Source of the DNA: DAITBA01 sp036824005
Lineage (GTDB): Bacteria; Pseudomonadota; Gammaproteobacteria; Burkholderiales; Rhodocyclaceae
NCBI GenBank assembly: GCA_036824005.1
Contig: DAITBA010000017.1
Location: forward strand, 1-64,000
DNA: 64,000 nucleotides
Direction: 5' to 3'
Shown: positions 60,194 through 64,000 of the stretch, one piece after another
Numbering within the stretch: the stretch's first letter is position 1
Layout of the letters: every line of letters starts with the position of its first letter
Position numbers and translations under genes: made by a program
The notes under the pieces: model-generated
The model's input: the letters and a program-made list of their open reading frames with translations, nothing else
Database searches by the model: none
What the model was told of the DNA's origin: nothing

Positions 60194-61710
60194 CCGGCGG
60201 CTTCGACGCGGTAGCGGGCCAGATCGAAGGCCACGCCGCGCTCGATCAACTCCACCGGCACGAGGCGCACGGATTTGTCATCGACCGCCACGCTAACCGG
60301 CGTCATGCCCGCCATGGCGCCGGTCGGCAGCACGACGCGGACGGTTTCGCCCGAGTCGGGCGTATCCAATAGCAAGGCGTCGGCATGGCGGCCCAGATCG
60401 CCCAGGTCCAGGGGCACGGCCTTTTTCGTCAGGGTTTCCACGCCGATCGAGGCCAGCGCGTCGTTCTCACGCGCCACGCGCCGCACCACGCCGACGAGCC
60501 AGCTCTCGCCCCCCTCCGGCTGCAGGCCGAGGAGCGTACCGATCTGTACGGGGCTGTTCGCGCCGTCGCCGGTGGCGGGCAGATGCACCGCCATGCCGCT
60601 GCGGCTGACGTTGTCGACGACCCATTCGGCACCATCGGCGCCGGATTCCGCGCCGGCGGGTTTTTGAGTCAAGCGCTGGTGTATGCGCGCCAGCCCGCTG
60701 ATGACAATCAGACGCGAGGACACTTTGTAGCGGTCGAATTCACGCCGCGGCTGCTGCTGCGCCCAGCAGTCGGCAAGATGACGCACCACCGGCAGCACCA
60801 CCCGCGCCGAATACGCCCGGCCCAGATCGAGATCGCTGGGTAGAGGCGCGCCCCGCTCCAGTACCTGCTGCAGATCGAGCAGACCTGACAGAGCTCGACC
60901 GGCGCCGAAGTAACGCACCGCCTCCGATTCCGGGGGCTGGCGCACCAGCCGCGCCGGCCCGCGGCGCTGGCTGGGATCGATCCAGTAGCTGTGTTCTTCG
61001 CCACGTTCGGCGCCGAAGGCGAACAGCGGCAGAAAATGCACGATCAGCTTGTCGGCGATCTCGATTTCCAGCGGCAGCAGGCTGTCCATGGAGGAGGCCT
61101 GGAACGCCAGGATCTTCAGATATTCCTGCTCGACGGTGCTTTCGCGCCCCCGGCCCGGGTAAGCACTCACCAGCCGGCGGTCCACGCGGTTGGCGACCGC
61201 CACCATATAGGCGCGGCCGATGGTTTGCCAAAGCGCTTCGGAATACGGCCCATAGCGGAACTGGTCCCACTTCAGCCGCGTGCCATAGCCGCGCAACAAG
61301 CGCACCATCAACCGTGTCAGTTCGACCTTGTGCAGCGCGTCTTCCTTCAGGTCCTCCAGGTAGGCGCTGAAGCAGGAGTTGTAGGCGGCGGCGAGCTGGG
61401 CCCAGAACTCCCGGTTGGTGCGCCAAAGCCGAAACTCCTCGGCGCGCCCGTCCTCGCCGCGATGGGGCGAAGTTAGATATTCCCGGCTGCAGGGAATAGA
61501 GTGGCGCAGCGCCGCATCCTCCAATTGGCGCACCAGCTTGATGCGCTGATCCAGAGGCAGGGAGTCGGCGTAAGCGACCGACGACACGAGTCCGGTGATC
61601 TCGCGCAGCGCGGCCTCGGGAGCGAGGCTGCCCAACTGCTCCAGTGCTTCCTGCTTGTCTTCGGACGGGTCGAGGGGGTGCAACGAATTGCCGAACAGAA
61701 CTGCAGCCAT
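60190..61710 (-). CDS. uncharacterised protein with PilZ-like C-terminal domain
   Basis: 506-residue cytoplasmic protein, largely helical, with no transmembrane segment. The first 300 residues match no family I can name. About residues 320-430 look like a PilZ domain: an arginine cluster at 322-332 (RREFDRYKVSSR) is followed about 35 residues later by DNVSRSGMAV (366-375), close to the D/NxSxxG motif that binds cyclic di-GMP. A strong AGGAGG site precedes the ATG. It sits alone between an esterase and an M17 peptidase. The linked pilBCD and PilZ link to motility is only suggestive. Confidence 0.75.
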   Translation of the reverse strand: MAAVLFGNSLHPLDPSEDKQEALEQLGSLAPEAALREITGLVSSVAYADSLPLDQRIKLVRQLEDAALRHSIPCSREYLTSPHRGEDGRAEEFRLWRTNREFWAQLAAAYNSCFSAYLEDLKEDALHKVELTRLMVRLLRGYGTRLKWDQFRYGPYSEALWQTIGRAYMVAVANRVDRRLVSAYPGRGRESTVEQEYLKILAFQASSMDSLLPLEIEIADKLIVHFLPLFAFGAERGEEHSYWIDPSQRRGPARLVRQPPESEAVRYFGAGRALSGLLDLQQVLERGAPLPSDLDLGRAYSARVVLPVVRHLADCWAQQQPRREFDRYKVSSRLIVISGLARIHQRLTQKPAGAESGADGAEWVVDNVSRSGMAVHLPATGDGANSPVQIGTLLGLQPEGGESWLVGVVRRVARENDALASIGVETLTKKAVPLDLGDLGRHADALLLDTPDSGETVRVVLPTGAMAGMTPVSVAVDDKSVRLVPVELIERGVAFDLARYRVEAAG

Positions 61711-61827
61711 GATGCCTCCTCAGTATGCGGCGTTGCCCGGTTGCCGACCCCTGCAGCCCGGAGCGATTTGTTCTGCTATTTGTGGTTCATTATCACCCGT
61801 CCGCCATCGGGCGCAAGCCCCACCCGC

Positions 61828-63315
61828 CTAAAGGGGTCTCGACTCCGACCAGCGGTGGAGCAGTTCCACGCCCCAGGCAACGCCGAATCCAGTGATGTCG
61901 GTTGCTACGGCACCCAAGCCGCCGCTGCAGCTCGCCGCCGACAGGTCCAGGTGCAGCCACGGGCGCTTGCCGGTGAAGCGCCGGAGAAAGCAGGCGGCCA
62001 GGATGTGGTCCGCCTCGCCTTCGAGGGTGCATTGTTTGACGTCGGCGACCTTGCTCTCCAGCGCCGCCTCGTAGTCGCTGTCCATGGGAAACACGCACAC
62101 CCGCTCGCCGCTGGCATGGCCGGCGGCGACGGCCATTGCCGCGAGCGGGCCGTCGCTGGCGAATACGCCGCCGTAGCGGTTGCCCAGGGCGTGGATCATG
62201 CTGCCGGTGAGTGTCGCGAAATCAATGATCAGCGCGGGAGCATGTCCGCCCTCACCCTTGGCCGCCAGGGTCAGGGCATCGGCCAGTACCAGCCGGCCTT
62301 CGGCGTCGGTATGCACGATTTCTATGGTCGTGCCATCGAGTGCCGTGACGATCTCGCCCTGCTTGTAGGCCTGGGGCGAGAGATGGTTCTCGGCAATCGC
62401 CAACCAGGCATCGACGCGGATCGGCCATCGCTGTTCGGCAAGCGTCTGCACGATGCCCAGCGCCACGGCCGAGCCGTTCATGTCCTCGTGCATGCCGGCC
62501 ATGTATTTTGCCGACTTGAGGTTGTGGCCACCGGTGTCGAAGCAGATACCCTTGCCGACGAGAGCAACGCCAGCACGCGGTCGCCGGGGCACATAGCTTA
62601 GGCGGACGATTGCCGCATCTTCCTCATGGCTGCCCCGGGCAACGGCGGTAAACGCGCCGGCACCCATGCGATGCAGGCGCTTGAACCCGTACTCCCGGCA
62701 CTGCCACCCGTGCCGGCGCGCCAGGGCGCGCAAGCGGTGCCGATAGGCGCCTGGCGTCAGTTCGTTGGGCGGCAGGGCCGTCAGGTCGCGCGCCAACGTG
62801 TTGCCGCGCGCCACCGCGACCACGTCGCCATAGGACGCCTCGCCGGGTGCGCCATGCAGATGGATGGCATCGAGCGGCTTGCCGTCCGGCTTGTTCTTGC
62901 GGGCTGGCAGGCGCGCCCCGTTGATCCACGCCACGTAAAGCGCCTCGCGGGCCAGCGCATGACGTTGTTCGGCGTCGCCGAAGACGGCGATGCCGATGGT
63001 GCGCGGGTCCTCCTCCAACAGCAGTGCAAGCGCCCGGCGCAGCAGTGTCTGCTGCTCGAATCGCGCTGTGTGCGGATCGACGAGCACGCACACCCACAAT
63101 GCACCGTTGTCGGTGTGAAAGGCGAGCGGCCGTTTGGCCAAGTCGCCGGGTTTCGTACCCCGCCGATCAAGTACACGCTTGAGGCGGGCGAACTCGGGCA
63201 CCGCGTGCACCAGCCCCGTCTCATCCTCGCGGCCGGACACGACGAGCAGAAGATGGTCGTGACGGGCGAGAGCGGCACGGTCAACGGCATGAGCTTGGCG
63301 AAGTTTTGCCGGCAT
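61828..63315 (-). CDS. M17 family leucyl aminopeptidase-like protein
   Basis: Cytoplasmic di-metal aminopeptidase of 495 residues. The C-terminal catalytic domain has the metal-binding VGKGICFDTGG, the GMHEDMNGSA motif and HTDAEGRLVLAD, where the usual NTDAEGRL has His for Asn but keeps the Asp, Glu and Arg. The N-terminal half is only weakly related to PepA. It may be a PepB-like or single-copy variant. Divergent from thyA with 97 bp between. Confidence 0.9.
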   Translation of the reverse strand: MPAKLRQAHAVDRAALARHDHLLLVVSGREDETGLVHAVPEFARLKRVLDRRGTKPGDLAKRPLAFHTDNGALWVCVLVDPHTARFEQQTLLRRALALLLEEDPRTIGIAVFGDAEQRHALAREALYVAWINGARLPARKNKPDGKPLDAIHLHGAPGEASYGDVVAVARGNTLARDLTALPPNELTPGAYRHRLRALARRHGWQCREYGFKRLHRMGAGAFTAVARGSHEEDAAIVRLSYVPRRPRAGVALVGKGICFDTGGHNLKSAKYMAGMHEDMNGSAVALGIVQTLAEQRWPIRVDAWLAIAENHLSPQAYKQGEIVTALDGTTIEIVHTDAEGRLVLADALTLAAKGEGGHAPALIIDFATLTGSMIHALGNRYGGVFASDGPLAAMAVAAGHASGERVCVFPMDSDYEAALESKVADVKQCTLEGEADHILAACFLRRFTGKRPWLHLDLSAASCSGGLGAVATDITGFGVAWGVELLHRWSESRPL

Positions 63316-63412
63316 GGGCGATTCCTATAGAATTTCCGGCTTCAATGGTAACCGCTTTGCAGTCCGATGGCGCCTGCCCGGCCCGGGCTTCGGACTGCCC
63401 ACCCGTGCCTCG

Positions 63413-64000
63413 ATGCAGCAATATCTCGACCTGATGCGCCATGTCCTGGTGCACGGCCACCGCAAGAGCGACCGCACCGGTACCGGAACGCTTTCGGTTT
63501 TCGGATGGCAGATGCGTTTCGATCTCGCCACCGGCTTTCCCTTGCTCACGACGAAGAAGCTGCACACCAAGTCCATCATCCACGAACTGCTGTGGTTTCT
63601 GAAAGGCGACACCAACGTGCGCTATCTGCAGGAGCATGGCGTATCGATCTGGAATGAGTGGGCGGACGAGAACGGCGATCTGGGGCCGGTCTATGGCCGT
63701 CAGTGGCGATCCTGGCGCGCCCCCGACGGGCGCACAATTGACCAGATCGCGGGGCTCCTGGACGGGCTGCGCCGCAATCCTGACTCGAGGCGACACATCG
63801 TGTCGGCATGGAATCCGGGCGACGTGAACGAGATGCGCCTGCCGCCGTGCCATGCGCTGTTCCAGTTCTACGTCGCCGACGGTCGGCTGTCTTGTCAGCT
63901 CTACCAGCGCAGTGCCGACATCTTTCTCGGCGTGCCGTTCAACATCGCTTCCTATGCCCTGCTGACGCTGATGGTAGCCCAGGTGTGCGGCTATCGTCCG
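63413..64000 (+). CDS. thyA: thymidylate synthase, partial at right edge
   Basis: Methylates dUMP to dTMP with methylene-tetrahydrofolate. 196 codons are present from the ATG at 63413 (MQQYLDLMRHVL). The catalytic cysteine is in RLPPCHALFQFYV, and the frame is uninterrupted to the window end at ...VCGYRP. Relatives have about 264 residues, so some 70 remain outside. A TATAGA -10-like sequence is at 63326-63331 with a poor -35. Confidence 0.96.
   Translation, partial: MQQYLDLMRHVLVHGHRKSDRTGTGTLSVFGWQMRFDLATGFPLLTTKKLHTKSIIHELLWFLKGDTNVRYLQEHGVSIWNEWADENGDLGPVYGRQWRSWRAPDGRTIDQIAGLLDGLRRNPDSRRHIVSAWNPGDVNEMRLPPCHALFQFYVADGRLSCQLYQRSADIFLGVPFNIASYALLTLMVAQVCGYRP

Noticed and set aside
1..64000. 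Mobile elements, prophage, CRISPR and tRNA genes
   Set aside because: I looked for transposase-like proteins, terminal inverted repeats, direct-repeat arrays and tRNA cloverleaf ends such as GGTTCGAATCC in the gaps and found none.

Overview
This window is a gene-dense, GC-rich chromosomal segment (roughly 60-65% GC by eye) of a betaproteobacterium. The assignment rests on gene content and order: cytochrome c4, coq7, CNP1-like, DUF6776, bactofilin, slmA beside argB, comF divergent from bioB-bioC, the pilBCD order, and an rRNA leader with a betaproteobacterial boxA. A rubrerythrin locus hints at a facultative or micro-oxic lifestyle, and I lean towards Rhodocyclales/Nitrosomonadales-like lineages without being able to fix the genus. 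I see no insertion sequence, prophage, CRISPR array or tRNA gene. It is almost entirely core genome.

Layout. 1-5.2 kb, minus strand: rplM-rpsI, argC-DUF6776-bactofilin, erpA and tyrS, ending in an rRNA promoter that fires off the left edge. 5.2-10.8 kb: a candidate small RNA, an OsmC-like protein, coq7, and a redox cluster (rubrerythrin, Fe-S oxidoreductase, DUF3501, CNP1-like) plus a CBS protein. 11-20.9 kb: rppH, proS, a lytic transglycosylase, ffh, a CcsA-like protein, a CorC-like protein and pilB-pilC, with pilD to 21.8 kb. 22-29.3 kb: fmdB-like, DUF502, aspS, a secreted RNase/barstar pair, nudB, a CWC protein, hsp20 with a clear sigma-32 promoter, argB, slmA and a methyltransferase. 29.3-38.8 kb: hemB, a structured candidate RNA, engB, cytochrome c4, bioB-bioC plus a coupled 53-residue ORF, comF, trmL, gpsA, an SH3 protein, secB, grxC, a rhodanese and an ArsR regulator. 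38.9-50.5 kb: gpmA-envC-ctpA, a conserved hypothetical, a MoeB/ThiF protein, ribD, nrdR, glyA, a 946-residue ACP/adenylation/acyltransferase fusion and a phosphatase. 50.7-64 kb: TRAP dctQM, kup, a probable decayed permease, dctP, pmbA, darP, mog, an esterase, a PilZ-like protein, an M17 peptidase and the start of thyA at the right edge.

How the genes work together. Translation and secretion dominate (tyrS, proS, aspS, rplM, rpsI, ffh, secB, engB, darP, trmL). Cofactor synthesis is spread through the window (hemB, bioBC, ribD, coq7, erpA, mog). Envelope work is covered by bactofilin, a lytic transglycosylase, EnvC/CtpA, the acyltransferase fusion and type IV pilus assembly.

The least routine items are two candidate sRNAs that present C-rich, anti-Shine-Dalgarno-like loops; the rubrerythrin/Fe-S/DUF3501 locus with a 9-bp inverted repeat upstream; the ACP/FAAL/PlsC fusion; an ArsR regulator whose cysteines are placed as in persulfide sensors, next to a rhodanese; an unclassified protein with a PilZ-like C-terminal region; and a permease remnant between kup and dctP.
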